DNA of 12,875 bases, taken from NCBI GenBank assembly GCA_035531775.1, contig DATKSG010000046.1:1-12875 (forward strand). Direction: 5' to 3'. A program made the translations under genes and the position numbers. This stretch comes from DATKSG01 sp035531775. GTDB lineage: Bacteria; Actinomycetota; Acidimicrobiia; Acidimicrobiales; UBA8190. How positions within the stretch are numbered: the first letter of the stretch is position 1; each line of letters begins with the position of its first letter. The notes under the pieces were generated by a model, which was not told the DNA's origin, did not search any database, and was given only the letters and a program-made list of their open reading frames with translations. This document shows, piece after piece, positions 1-6,624 of the stretch.

Positions 1-400
1 CCTCCTTCTGAAGGACGAGCGCCTCGATGCGGTCGCCGAGGCTCACGATCTCCTCAGGGTCCACGTCATTGCGGATAGAGAGCTCCCGGGCGGGGATCAC
101 GCCCTCGGATTTGAAGCCGATGTCGAGGAGGACCTCGTCGCGGTCGATCTTCACCACCGAACCCTCGACGATGTCCCCGTCGTCGAACTCGACGATGGTG
201 GCGGCGATGGCATCCTCCAATGAGGAGCCGGCTAGGTCGTCCTCGATGATGGCTCGGGGCGTGTACACCCCTTGCTCGTCGAAGGTGCCCATGGGGCCCT
301 GCGACAACAGGGCGGTGGTGCCGGGAACGTCACCGGCGCCGTTGGCAGCCGGAGCTGCCTGGTCGATAGCGCCGGCGGAGCCGGCGGCGAGGTCGGACAT
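1..400 (-). CDS. rpsA: 30S ribosomal protein S1, N-terminal part (cut by window edge)
   Basis: Ribosomal protein S1 binds mRNA on the 30S subunit and helps load transcripts, especially those with weak Shine-Dalgarno sequences. The 133 codons visible from the ATG at 400 run off the left edge without a stop. Residues 1-70 form an Ala/Gly/Asp-rich leader followed by an acidic helix (IIEDDLAGSSLEDAI), and the first S1 OB-fold begins near residue 72. Its signature is clear: GDIVEGSVVKIDRDEVLLDI, then GFKSEGVIPARELS and a DVDPEEIVSLGD stretch, typical of actinobacterial S1. The ATG is preceded only by a weak purine run (AAAGAGAG, about 13 nt upstream). It lies 143 bp downstream of polA in the same direction, the order also found in mycobacteria. 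Identity is near certain; domain number and C-terminus are not visible. Confidence 0.95.
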   Translation of the reverse strand, partial: MSDLAAGSAGAIDQAAPAANGAGDVPGTTALLSQGPMGTFDEQGVYTPRAIIEDDLAGSSLEDAIAATIVEFDDGDIVEGSVVKIDRDEVLLDIGFKSEGVIPARELSIRNDVDPEEIVSLGDRIEALVLQKE

Positions 401-505
401 GAAGGACTCGGTGCTCTCTTTCGGGTGAGGGGATGGCCCGCCAGGTCTGACAACGCGCGGGCACTGGCCACCTGGGTGGCCGGTCCATCCATGCTAGCAA
501 ACAGG

Positions 506-535
506 GCTCTTTCGCCCACTGGGCCCGGCGAGAGC
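506..535 (-). terminator. Possible polA terminator hairpin in the polA-rpsA gap
   Basis: Just after the polA stop, GCTCT and CGCC on one arm pair with GGCG and AGAGC on the other, with a 2-nt bulge and a 10-nt GC-rich loop. No T-tract follows on the minus strand. A second short inverted repeat (GAGCGG/CCGCTC, 532-545) overlaps the stop codon. A TAGCAT hexamer at 496-491 on the minus strand could be a -10 box for a separate rpsA transcript, but no -35 is recognisable. A near-palindrome, GGCCACC-TG-GGTGGCC at 466-481, would lie in the rpsA leader. All of this is weak inference from inverted repeats in very GC-rich DNA. Confidence 0.25.
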
Positions 536-543
536 GGTGCCGC

Positions 544-3324
544 TCACCCCTTGGCGTCGGCCCACGACGCCCCCCAGGCGGCCGACACCTCCAACGGCAC
601 GGCCAGGCCGACCTCGGAGGCCACCCCGGCCATGACGCTCGGCACCAGCTGCCCGAGCAACTCCTCCTCGTCCCCCGGCACCTCCACCAGTACCTCGTCG
701 TGCACCTGCAACACGAGGCGTGAGCGCAGTCCCTGGCCCTCCATGGCACCGTCGAGGCGCACCAGCGCCACCTTGAACAGGTCGGCGGCCAGGCCCTGGA
801 TTCCGGCGTTCATGGCCTGGCGCTCGGCGGCCATGCGCAGGCCGCGGTTGGGCGAGTGCAGGTCGGGCAGCGGACGACGGCGCCCGAGGAGGGTGATGGT
901 GTAGCCCTTCGACCGCGCCTCGGCCACCGTCTGTTCCATATGCGCCCGCACGGCCGGGAAGGCGGCGAAATAGGCGTCGAGGATCTCCTGAGCCTCGCCG
1001 GTGTCGATGGCCAGGCGTTGGCCGAGGCCGTAAGCCTCCATGCCGTAGGCCAGGCCGTAGGAGACCATCTTGGCCCGGTTGCGCTGGGCCGGGGTGACGT
1101 CCTCGGCGGCCACCGAGAAGACGCGGGCGGCTGTGGTGCGGTGGATGTCGCGATGTTCGGCGAAGGCGGCCACCAGTCCGGGATCGGCCGACAGGTGGGC
1201 GATGACGCGCAGCTCGATCTGGTCGTAGTCGGCCACCAGGAACCGCTGTCCCGGGGCCGGCACGAATGCCCGGCGCAACTGGCGACCCACCTCGCTTCGC
1301 ACCGGGATGTTGTGCAGGTTCGGGCGGTCCGAGGAGAGCCGACCGGTGCGGGCCACCGTCTGGTGGAAGGTGGCATGGATGCGCCCGTCGGCGGCCACTT
1401 CGCCCAGCAGGCTCTCGCCGTAGGTGGAGCGCAGCTTCTCCACCTCGCGGTAGCGAAGCAAGGCTTCGACCACCGGGTGCTGACCCCGCAGGCGCTCCAA
1501 CGTGGCGGCATCGGTTGAGTAGCCGGTCTTGGTCTTGCGTCCCGGCGACAGCCCCAGGCGGTCGTAGAGCACGGTGCGGAGCTGAGGCGTCGAATTGACG
1601 TTGAACTCCTCACCGGCGTGGCGATGGATCTCCGCCTCGAGAGCGGCGCACTGCTGGCCGAGCTCCTTGGCGATGCGGCGCAGCTCGTCGGCGTCTACGC
1701 CGATGCCGGCCACCTCCATGCGCGCCAGCACCCGGACCAGCGGGCGTTCGATGTCGTCGTGCAACCGGGTCAGACCACCGCTGTCGAGGGCTTGGCGCAG
1801 CGGCGCCACCAACGCCCCGAGGGCCACGGCGCGACGGGCCGAATCGAGCGGCACGTCGTCATCGGCCGACCCGAGGTCGAGTTGCCCCGCCGTCTGCGCC
1901 ACCGCTCCACCGGCGCCCAAGGCCAACCCGAGTCGGGCATCGGCGATGTCGTCGAGCCGGTACCGCCCGCTCGAGGGGTCGAGGAGGTAGGCGGCCAGGG
2001 CGCTGTCCATGTCGAGTCCGGCCACGTCGACTCCGAGTGGGAGCAGGCTCCGCATGAGCTCCTTGGCTCCATGCGCCACCAACCGGATGCCGCCGGCGCC
2101 GAGGAGTCGGGCCAGCGCCTCGATGACACCGGGGGCGACGAGGGCCTGGTCGTCGAGCCACAGCACCGATTCATCGGGCGGCACGGGGCTCGGCGGTGGA
2201 AAGCCGGCGGCGTCGGGCAGGGCCACAGCGGCCAAGGCCATTCCGGCCAACGGCGAGCGGCCGGGCTCGCCGAACCACCGCGCCATGACGCTAAGAGCCG
2301 AGCCGGCCCGGCCCAGGGCGTCGATCGCCGCCGGTGCCTCCGAAAGCTCCGGCACCGTGACCCTCACTCGGACGAGGTCCACCGCCGTCGGGGCCAGGGC
2401 GGCGGCGGCACCGGAGCTGCGGGGCAAGGCCTCCTCCTCGTCGCCGTCGACCAGGGGGGCGAGGCGCCGCCACAGCGATTTGAGCTCGAGTTCTCCGAAG
2501 ACCTCGGCGATGGCGTCCTCGTCCCACTGGCCGAGGCCGAAGTCGTCGATGCCCACCTCCAAGGTGAGGTGGCGGCGCAGGGGGATCACCTCGGCATTGC
2601 GCCGTACCAGGTCCTCACTGGCGGCCAGACTCTGGCGGAGCTTGGGTGACAACACCTCGAGGCCGGCGAACACGGCGTCGAGGTCTCCGAACCGGGTGAC
2701 CAGTTTGGCCGCCGTCTTCTCCCCCACCCCGGGGACCCCAGGCAGGTTGTCGGAGGGGTCGCCGCGCAGGGCGGCCAGTAGCGGGTACTGGCTCGGGGGC
2801 ACCCCGCAGCGCTCGATGATCCCGGCCTCGTCGTAGACGACGGTGTCCGAGATACCACGACGCGTGTACATGACGCGCACATGGGGGTCCTCCACCAACT
2901 GGAACGTGTCCCGGTCGCCGCTGACCACCACCACGTCGCGCCCGGCGTCGCGTGCTTCGGTGGCCAACGTGGCCAGGATGTCGTCGGCCTCGAAGCCCAC
3001 CGACTCCACGGCGGTGATGCCGAGGGCCTGCAACACGTCGCGCACCAGAGCGAACTGCGGGAGGAGCAGATCGGGCGTGTCCGGCCGGTTGCCCTTGTAG
3101 TCGGGCACCACGGCGTCGCGGAAGGTGGGCTCGGGGCGGTCGAAGGCCACGGCCATGCCGTTGGGCTCGTGGTCGCGCAGAAGGTTCACCACCATGGAGG
3201 TGAACCCGTGCACGGCGTTGGTGACCTGGCCCGAGGTGGTGGCCAGGTCGGTGGGCAGGGCGAAGAAGGCGCGGAAAACCAGCGAGTTGCCGTCGAGCAG
3301 ATAGAGCGCCCCGGGACCGGTCAG
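544..3324 (-). CDS. polA: DNA polymerase I (5' nuclease plus polymerase; 3'-5' exonuclease domain decayed)
   Basis: Pol I fills gaps and removes RNA primers in repair and lagging-strand maturation. Counting from the CTG at 3324 (926 aa), the 5' nuclease has the metal-binding LLDGNS near residue 10, SGDRD near 135 and the helix-hairpin stretch DNLPGVPGVGEKTAAKL near 192-208. The middle domain (about 320-480) keeps the fold but lacks the DxE and later acidic residues of the proofreading exonuclease. The polymerase domain is intact: TGRLSSDRPNLHNIP, motif A DYDQIELRV (Asp near 699), motif B RNRAKMVSYGLAYG (748-761) and motif C VHDE (874-877). The motif B residue four after Lys is Tyr, as known in mycobacterial Pol I. 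Start choice: the first GTG in frame (3213) would delete the first 37 residues, including LLDG. CTG at 3324 follows a GAGGGG 11 nt upstream and overlaps the regulator's stop (CTGA). Another CTG at 3300 is possible. Confidence 0.96.
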   Translation of the reverse strand: MTGPGALYLLDGNSLVFRAFFALPTDLATTSGQVTNAVHGFTSMVVNLLRDHEPNGMAVAFDRPEPTFRDAVVPDYKGNRPDTPDLLLPQFALVRDVLQALGITAVESVGFEADDILATLATEARDAGRDVVVVSGDRDTFQLVEDPHVRVMYTRRGISDTVVYDEAGIIERCGVPPSQYPLLAALRGDPSDNLPGVPGVGEKTAAKLVTRFGDLDAVFAGLEVLSPKLRQSLAASEDLVRRNAEVIPLRRHLTLEVGIDDFGLGQWDEDAIAEVFGELELKSLWRRLAPLVDGDEEEALPRSSGAAAALAPTAVDLVRVRVTVPELSEAPAAIDALGRAGSALSVMARWFGEPGRSPLAGMALAAVALPDAAGFPPPSPVPPDESVLWLDDQALVAPGVIEALARLLGAGGIRLVAHGAKELMRSLLPLGVDVAGLDMDSALAAYLLDPSSGRYRLDDIADARLGLALGAGGAVAQTAGQLDLGSADDDVPLDSARRAVALGALVAPLRQALDSGGLTRLHDDIERPLVRVLARMEVAGIGVDADELRRIAKELGQQCAALEAEIHRHAGEEFNVNSTPQLRTVLYDRLGLSPGRKTKTGYSTDAATLERLRGQHPVVEALLRYREVEKLRSTYGESLLGEVAADGRIHATFHQTVARTGRLSSDRPNLHNIPVRSEVGRQLRRAFVPAPGQRFLVADYDQIELRVIAHLSADPGLVAAFAEHRDIHRTTAARVFSVAAEDVTPAQRNRAKMVSYGLAYGMEAYGLGQRLAIDTGEAQEILDAYFAAFPAVRAHMEQTVAEARSKGYTITLLGRRRPLPDLHSPNRGLRMAAERQAMNAGIQGLAADLFKVALVRLDGAMEGQGLRSRLVLQVHDEVLVEVPGDEEELLGQLVPSVMAGVASEVGLAVPLEVSAAWGASWADAKG

Positions 3325-3917
3325 GGCGCGAGCGTCCCCTCGAGGACTTCGCCGGCCACGTCGCGCATGCGTGTACGGCGGCTCATGGCCGTGCGCTGGA
3401 TGAATGAGAAAGCCTCGCCCTCGGCCATGTGGTGCTTGTCCATGAGCACGCCCTTGGCCCGGTCCACCACCCGGCGCGTCTCGAGCTTGTCCTCGAGGTT
3501 GGCCACCTCGGTCGCCAGCCTGGCGTGCTCCTCCTCGATGGCCCTCTGCTCCTCGAAGCGGGCAATGGCCACCTCGATGGCCGGGATGAGCTCGGCCCGC
3601 TGGAAGGGCTTCACCAGGTACGCCGCCACTCCGGCGTCGCGGGCATCCTCGATGAGGTTGCGCTGGCTGAACGCCGTGAGAATGAGCGCGGCGGTGCGGT
3701 GCTCGGCGGTGATGCGCCGCGCCGCCTCGATTCCGTCCATGCCCGGCATCTTCACGTCCAAGATGGCCAGGTCGGGTTGGTGGGCGGCCACCAGCTCCAC
3801 CGCCTCGTCACCGCGGCCGGTCTCACCCACCACTTCGTACCCTTCGGCTTCGAGGATCTCCTTCAGGTCGAGGCGGATGATGGCCTCGTCCTCGGCAATG
3901 ACCACGCGCTTGGGCAT
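3321..3917 (-). CDS. pdtaR: Response regulator with receiver and ANTAR RNA-binding domains (PdtaR-like)
   Basis: Regulators of this type are phosphorylated by a sensor kinase and use the ANTAR domain to bind hairpins in mRNA leaders and act as antiterminators; the mycobacterial PdtaS/PdtaR pair is the closest model I recognise. The 198-residue protein has a receiver domain with acidic pocket E9-D10, phosphoacceptor D54 (LAILDVKMPGMDG), T81 and K103 (LVKPF). A short coiled linker (about 118-145) leads to an ANTAR domain (about 147-195) with VVDRAKGVLMD, the AF-SFIQRTAM helix and a final amphipathic helix. ATG at 3917 follows AAGGAG with 9 nt spacing; longer in-frame starts only add low-complexity sequence. 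The stop overlaps the proposed polA CTG, so the two are probably translated together. No partner kinase lies in the window. pdtaR near polA and rpsA is also the mycobacterial arrangement. Confidence 0.93.
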   Translation of the reverse strand: MPKRVVIAEDEAIIRLDLKEILEAEGYEVVGETGRGDEAVELVAAHQPDLAILDVKMPGMDGIEAARRITAEHRTAALILTAFSQRNLIEDARDAGVAAYLVKPFQRAELIPAIEVAIARFEEQRAIEEEHARLATEVANLEDKLETRRVVDRAKGVLMDKHHMAEGEAFSFIQRTAMSRRTRMRDVAGEVLEGTLAP

Positions 3918-3948
3918 GGGTCGTGTCTCCTTGCTCGGTGGGAACCGG

Positions 3949-4242
3949 TCAGCTCCGCTCGACGACCAGCTGCTCGAGGAGCTGGTCCTGGCGGCGCTCG
4001 AGCTCGTGGATGGTGGCGGCCACCGCGGCCCGGGCCCGGGCGCCGGCATCGGCGTGGCGTTGGGCGTCGCTGTACTCGTGGCCGGCCACCGGGGTCTCCG
4101 ACACCAGCGACCGGAGCCGGGCGTCGTCGGCGGCGTCGCTCAGGACGCCGAGTTGCTCATCGATCACGGCCAGCTCCTGGCGCGCCCGCACCAGGCGGCC
4201 GTGGACGTCACGCAATGATCGTTCGACGAGGACCCGGCGCAT
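3949..4242 (-). CDS. Small charged helical protein, function unknown
   Basis: I do not recognise a family. The 97-residue product is almost entirely charged and helical, with two segments likely to form coiled coils (about residues 5-35, VHGRLVRARQELAVIDEQL, and about 66-95, ending ELERRQDQLLEQLVVE) and a middle rich in Asp/Ala. No membrane segment, cysteine or signal peptide is visible. ATG at 4242 is chosen because a TACAAT box ends 8 nt before it, suggesting a leaderless or nearly leaderless mRNA, and there is no Shine-Dalgarno sequence. The frame stays open upstream to about 4335 with another ATG there, but that stretch looks non-coding. It ends 31 bp before the pdtaR start, so it may be the first gene of a run into pdtaR-polA. 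Confidence 0.6.
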   Translation of the reverse strand: MRRVLVERSLRDVHGRLVRARQELAVIDEQLGVLSDAADDARLRSLVSETPVAGHEYSDAQRHADAGARARAAVAATIHELERRQDQLLEQLVVERS

Positions 4243-4250
4243 TCGGCGGA

Positions 4251-4256
4251 ATTGTA
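4251..4256 (-). promoter_or_regulatory. Candidate -10 box for the small helical protein (leaderless)
   Basis: TACAAT on the minus strand ends 8 nt before the ATG at 4242, which would put the transcription start at or within a couple of bases of the start codon. No convincing -35 is visible. Leaderless genes with this layout are common in actinobacteria. Confidence 0.4.
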
Positions 4257-4299
4257 GGCGCTGCCCCGATGGGTGCCTCCCGAATCGCCCTGCCGGAGC

Positions 4300-4322
4300 T
4301 TCCGAACACTCGTTCGTCGGAA
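4300..4322 (-). terminator. Possible hairpin downstream of tRNA-Leu
   Basis: About 42 nt beyond the tRNA 3' end, TTCCGA and TCGGAA form an outer 6-bp stem; alternatively CGAAC and GTTCG form a compact 5-bp stem with a GAGT loop. No T-tract follows. It could trim or end the tRNA transcript before the next gene; the rest of the 4243-4363 gap holds only the promoter box noted above. Confidence 0.25.
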
Positions 4323-4363
4323 TCCTGGGCCGCATCGAGCGGGTGTCTCAGAACCACGATCTG

Positions 4364-4446
4364 TGCCCGAGGCGGGATTCGAACCCGCACGTCCTTTCGA
4401 ACAATCGGTTTTGAGCCGACAGCGTCTGCCATTCCGCCACTCGGGC
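4364..4446 (-). tRNA. tRNA-Leu (anticodon CAA)
   Basis: Read on the minus strand, the cloverleaf is complete: 7-bp acceptor stem GCCCGAG/CTCGGGC, 3-bp D stem (GCG/CGC) with a GGC in the loop, 5-bp anticodon stem GTCGG/CCGAT with one G-U pair, loop CTCAAAA giving anticodon CAA (reads UUG), and T arm GCGGG-TTCGAAT-CCCGC. A 15-nt variable region folds into a GTTC/GGAC stem with a GAAA loop, the class II feature of tRNA-Leu. The discriminator base is A, as expected for leucine, and the CCA end is not encoded (ACAG follows), so it must be added after transcription. A TAGGCT hexamer about 20 nt upstream is a weak -10 candidate. Confidence 0.96.
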
Positions 4447-4551
4447 CGGCGACGCAGCCTATCGAACGAGCAAATCCGCTCCGCCGATGCTGATGCTGTC
4501 CAGGTTCGTCGACCGTGGTCCGGATTACACGATGACCGGCGTCGGTCCACC

Positions 4552-4567
4552 TACCGGCCGGTAACGT
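4552..4567 (+). promoter_or_regulatory. Palindrome overlapping a possible -10 box upstream of the fab cluster
   Basis: TACCGGCCGGTA at 4552-4563 is a perfect 12-bp palindrome, and its last bases overlap TAACGT (4562-4567), which fits the loose TAnnnT actinobacterial -10. The implied transcript would have a leader of about 60 nt before fabD. No good -35 is visible. The layout resembles an operator for a repressor of fatty acid synthesis, but no regulator gene is nearby and the palindrome is made mostly of G and C. Confidence 0.35.
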
Positions 4568-4632
4568 GAATTGGTCGTCGGGCGATGCCACGCTGGACGT
4601 CGCACGAGTAAGCCCACGACAGCCCTAGGAGG

Positions 4633-5880
4633 GTGGTGCCGGCCTTCACGTTTCCGGGACAGGGATCGCAACGCCCGGGCATGGGTCGGCCTTGGGTCGG
4701 CCACCCGAGCTGGGAAGTGGTCGACGAGGCCTCGGAGCTCTCCGGTCGCGACGTGGGCCGGCTACTGCTCGATGCTGAGCAGGACGAGCTCACCCGCACG
4801 GCCAACGCCCAACTGGCCACCTTCGTGCTCAGCCTGGTGGTGCTCGACGCCGTGGAGCGCGTCGGCATCGCTCCCACCATGTGCGCCGGGCACAGCCTGG
4901 GCGAGTACAGCGCCCTGGTGGCGAGCGGCGCCCTGGCCTTCGAGGACGGGGTGCGCCTGGTGGTCGAACGAGGCGACGCCATGCAAGAGGCGGCCCAGGA
5001 ACGGCCCGGCACCATGGCGGCCGTGCTCGGCGCCGACGACGACACGGTGGAGTCGGCGTGCCAGCGGGCCGAGGGCGAGGTATGGGTGGCCAACTACAAC
5101 GCGCCGGGCCAGGTGGTGATCGCCGGCACCGAGGAGTCGGTCCGGGTGGCCGGCGCCCTGGCCAAGGATCTCGGGGCCCGCAAGGTGCTGTCGATGGCCG
5201 TGGCCGGGGCGTTCCACACGGCACTCATGGCGCCAGCTCGGGCCCGGCTCCGAAAAGCTTTGGCCGACACCGTCTTCGCTGCCCCCGAGATCCCGGTGGT
5301 GGCCAACGTGGATGCCCGGGCCCACGACCAGGCCGAGAAGTGGCCTGGGCTCTTGTCGGCGCAGCTGTGCAGCCCGGTGCGCTGGCGCGCCACGTTGGAC
5401 CTGTTGGCGGCCATGGGGGCCGATCAGTTCGTGGAGATCGGGCCCGGAGGCGTGCTCTCGGGGCTGGCTCGGCGAACGGTGCCCTCCTCCACCTCACTGG
5501 CCGTGCAGCGCCCGGAGGAGATCGACGAGTTGGTGCAGGTGCTGGCCGGCGCCGAGGCCTTCGCCGGAGCCGTGGCGTCGGGCGACGGCGAGCGGCTCAC
5601 GACGGCCGTGCGCTTAGTGGTGGCCCCCTCGACCGGCATCTTCCATCCCGAGAGCCTCGACGCTCCGCTGCCCGGGGCGGGTTTGCGGGACCACCACCCG
5701 CCACACGCCGCCGGTGGGATGCCGGTGGAGGTCGGGACCCTCCTCGGCCACGTGGCCGATGTCGAGGTGCGCACGCCCTTTGCCGGGAAGCTGGTGGCCT
5801 TCCTGGCCCTGACCGGGGAGCGCGTGGTCACCGGCCAGCCCATCGCCTGGCTGCGAGCGGGCAGCGAGGAACGACCGTGA
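4633..5880 (+). CDS. fabD: Malonyl-CoA:ACP transacylase with a C-terminal biotinyl/lipoyl-like extension
   Basis: FabD moves malonyl from malonyl-CoA to the carrier protein, supplying extender units to fatty acid synthase II. Residues 1-305 are a full acyltransferase: FPGQGSQ (8-13), active-site Ser88 in GHSLGEY, Arg113 for the malonyl carboxylate, catalytic His195 in GAFHT, QL-SPVRW near 244-251 and EIGPGGVLSGL near 268-278. Normal FabD stops near 310; this one is 415 aa. Residues about 326-408 resemble a biotinyl/lipoyl barrel (VVAPSTGIFHP, VEVGTLLG, TPFAGKLVAFLALTGERV, GQPIAWLR) but lack the MK attachment lysine. Start: an in-frame TAA at 4609 leaves only GTG 4633 or GTG 4636. The AGGAGG at 4627-4632 is unusually close, 0 or 3 nt away. 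It overlaps fabG by 4 nt (GTGA). Confidence 0.94.
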   Translation: MVPAFTFPGQGSQRPGMGRPWVGHPSWEVVDEASELSGRDVGRLLLDAEQDELTRTANAQLATFVLSLVVLDAVERVGIAPTMCAGHSLGEYSALVASGALAFEDGVRLVVERGDAMQEAAQERPGTMAAVLGADDDTVESACQRAEGEVWVANYNAPGQVVIAGTEESVRVAGALAKDLGARKVLSMAVAGAFHTALMAPARARLRKALADTVFAAPEIPVVANVDARAHDQAEKWPGLLSAQLCSPVRWRATLDLLAAMGADQFVEIGPGGVLSGLARRTVPSSTSLAVQRPEEIDELVQVLAGAEAFAGAVASGDGERLTTAVRLVVAPSTGIFHPESLDAPLPGAGLRDHHPPHAAGGMPVEVGTLLGHVADVEVRTPFAGKLVAFLALTGERVVTGQPIAWLRAGSEERP

Positions 5881-6611
5881 CCACGACGACACCGGCCGGG
5901 CGGGTGGTCCTCGTGACCGGTGGATCGCGAGGCATCGGCCTGGCCTGTGCCCGGCGCATGGCGGCCGGCGGGGACAGCGTGGCGGTGACCTATCGTCAGG
6001 CCCCGGCGGCGGCGGGCGAGGACGGAAACCTCCTCACCGTGCCCTGCGACGTGACCGACCGGGACTCGGTGGAGGCGGCCTTCACAACCGTGGAGGCCGA
6101 GCTCGGCCCGGTCGAGGTGCTGGTGGCCAACGCCGGCATCACCCGCGACAGCTTGCTGCTGCGCATGAGCGAGGAGGCCTGGCACGAGGTCATCGACACC
6201 AACCTGTCGGGGGTCTACCGGGTGGTGCGACGGGCTCTCGGGCCCATGGTTCGGGCCCATCGGGGCCGCATCGTCCTGGTTTCGTCGGTGGTGGCCTTTC
6301 TGGGCTCGGCCGGCCAGGTGAACTACGGGGCGGCCAAGGCCGGCTTGGTGGGCCTGGCCCGCTCGCTAGCACGCGAGGTCGGCAGCCGCAGCATCACGGT
6401 GAACGTGGTGGCTCCGGGCGTGGTGGACACCGATATGATCGCCGTCCTGGGGGATCAGCGTGTGGAGCAACTCCGGTCGATGGTCCCCCTGGGCCGCACC
6501 AGCAGTCCGCAAGAGGTGGCGGGAGTGGTGGCCTTCTTGGCTTCCGACGACGCCTCCTACATCACCGGTGCCGTCCTTCCCGTCGACGGCGGTCTGGCCA
6601 TGGGCCTGTGA
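5877..6611 (+). CDS. fabG: 3-oxoacyl-ACP reductase (short-chain dehydrogenase)
   Basis: FabG reduces 3-ketoacyl-ACP to 3-hydroxyacyl-ACP with NADPH. The 244-residue protein is a normal-length SDR: nucleotide-binding TGGSRGIG (14-21), CDVTD (57-61), NAG (85-87), catalytic Asn109 in NLSGVYR, Ser137 in LVSSV, Tyr150 and Lys154 in the YGAAK motif, the VNVVAPGVVDTDM stretch (175-187) and a C-terminal ITGAVLPVDGG. The Arg after TGGS and the fab context favour NADPH and FabG over other SDRs. The GTG start at 5877 overlaps the fabD stop as GTGA and has AGGA 6 nt upstream, so it is translationally coupled to fabD. It occupies the place where many actinobacterial fab clusters have fabH. Confidence 0.92.
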   Translation: MTTTTPAGRVVLVTGGSRGIGLACARRMAAGGDSVAVTYRQAPAAAGEDGNLLTVPCDVTDRDSVEAAFTTVEAELGPVEVLVANAGITRDSLLLRMSEEAWHEVIDTNLSGVYRVVRRALGPMVRAHRGRIVLVSSVVAFLGSAGQVNYGAAKAGLVGLARSLAREVGSRSITVNVVAPGVVDTDMIAVLGDQRVEQLRSMVPLGRTSSPQEVAGVVAFLASDDASYITGAVLPVDGGLAMGL

Positions 6612-6624
6612 AAGGAGACATGCG

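Noticed and set aside
1618..2649. Plus-strand open frame of 343 codons
   Set aside because: It is a shadow of polA: rich in Gly, Arg, His and Gln with no motif.
3211..3213. GTG as the polA start
   Set aside because: It would remove the conserved first strand of the 5' nuclease (LLDGNSLVFRAFF), which is intact in frame upstream.
2881..4218. Long plus-strand open frame of 445 codons
   Set aside because: It lies antisense to polA and pdtaR, both with clear conserved motifs, and its translation is low-complexity with no recognisable domain; it is a product of high GC.
4208..4591. Minus-strand open frame across the tRNA
   Set aside because: It runs straight through the tRNA-Leu cloverleaf and shows no protein-like composition.
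5424..6260. Minus-strand open frame of 278 codons
   Set aside because: It is antisense to fabD and fabG, whose motifs are complete, and has no recognisable domain.
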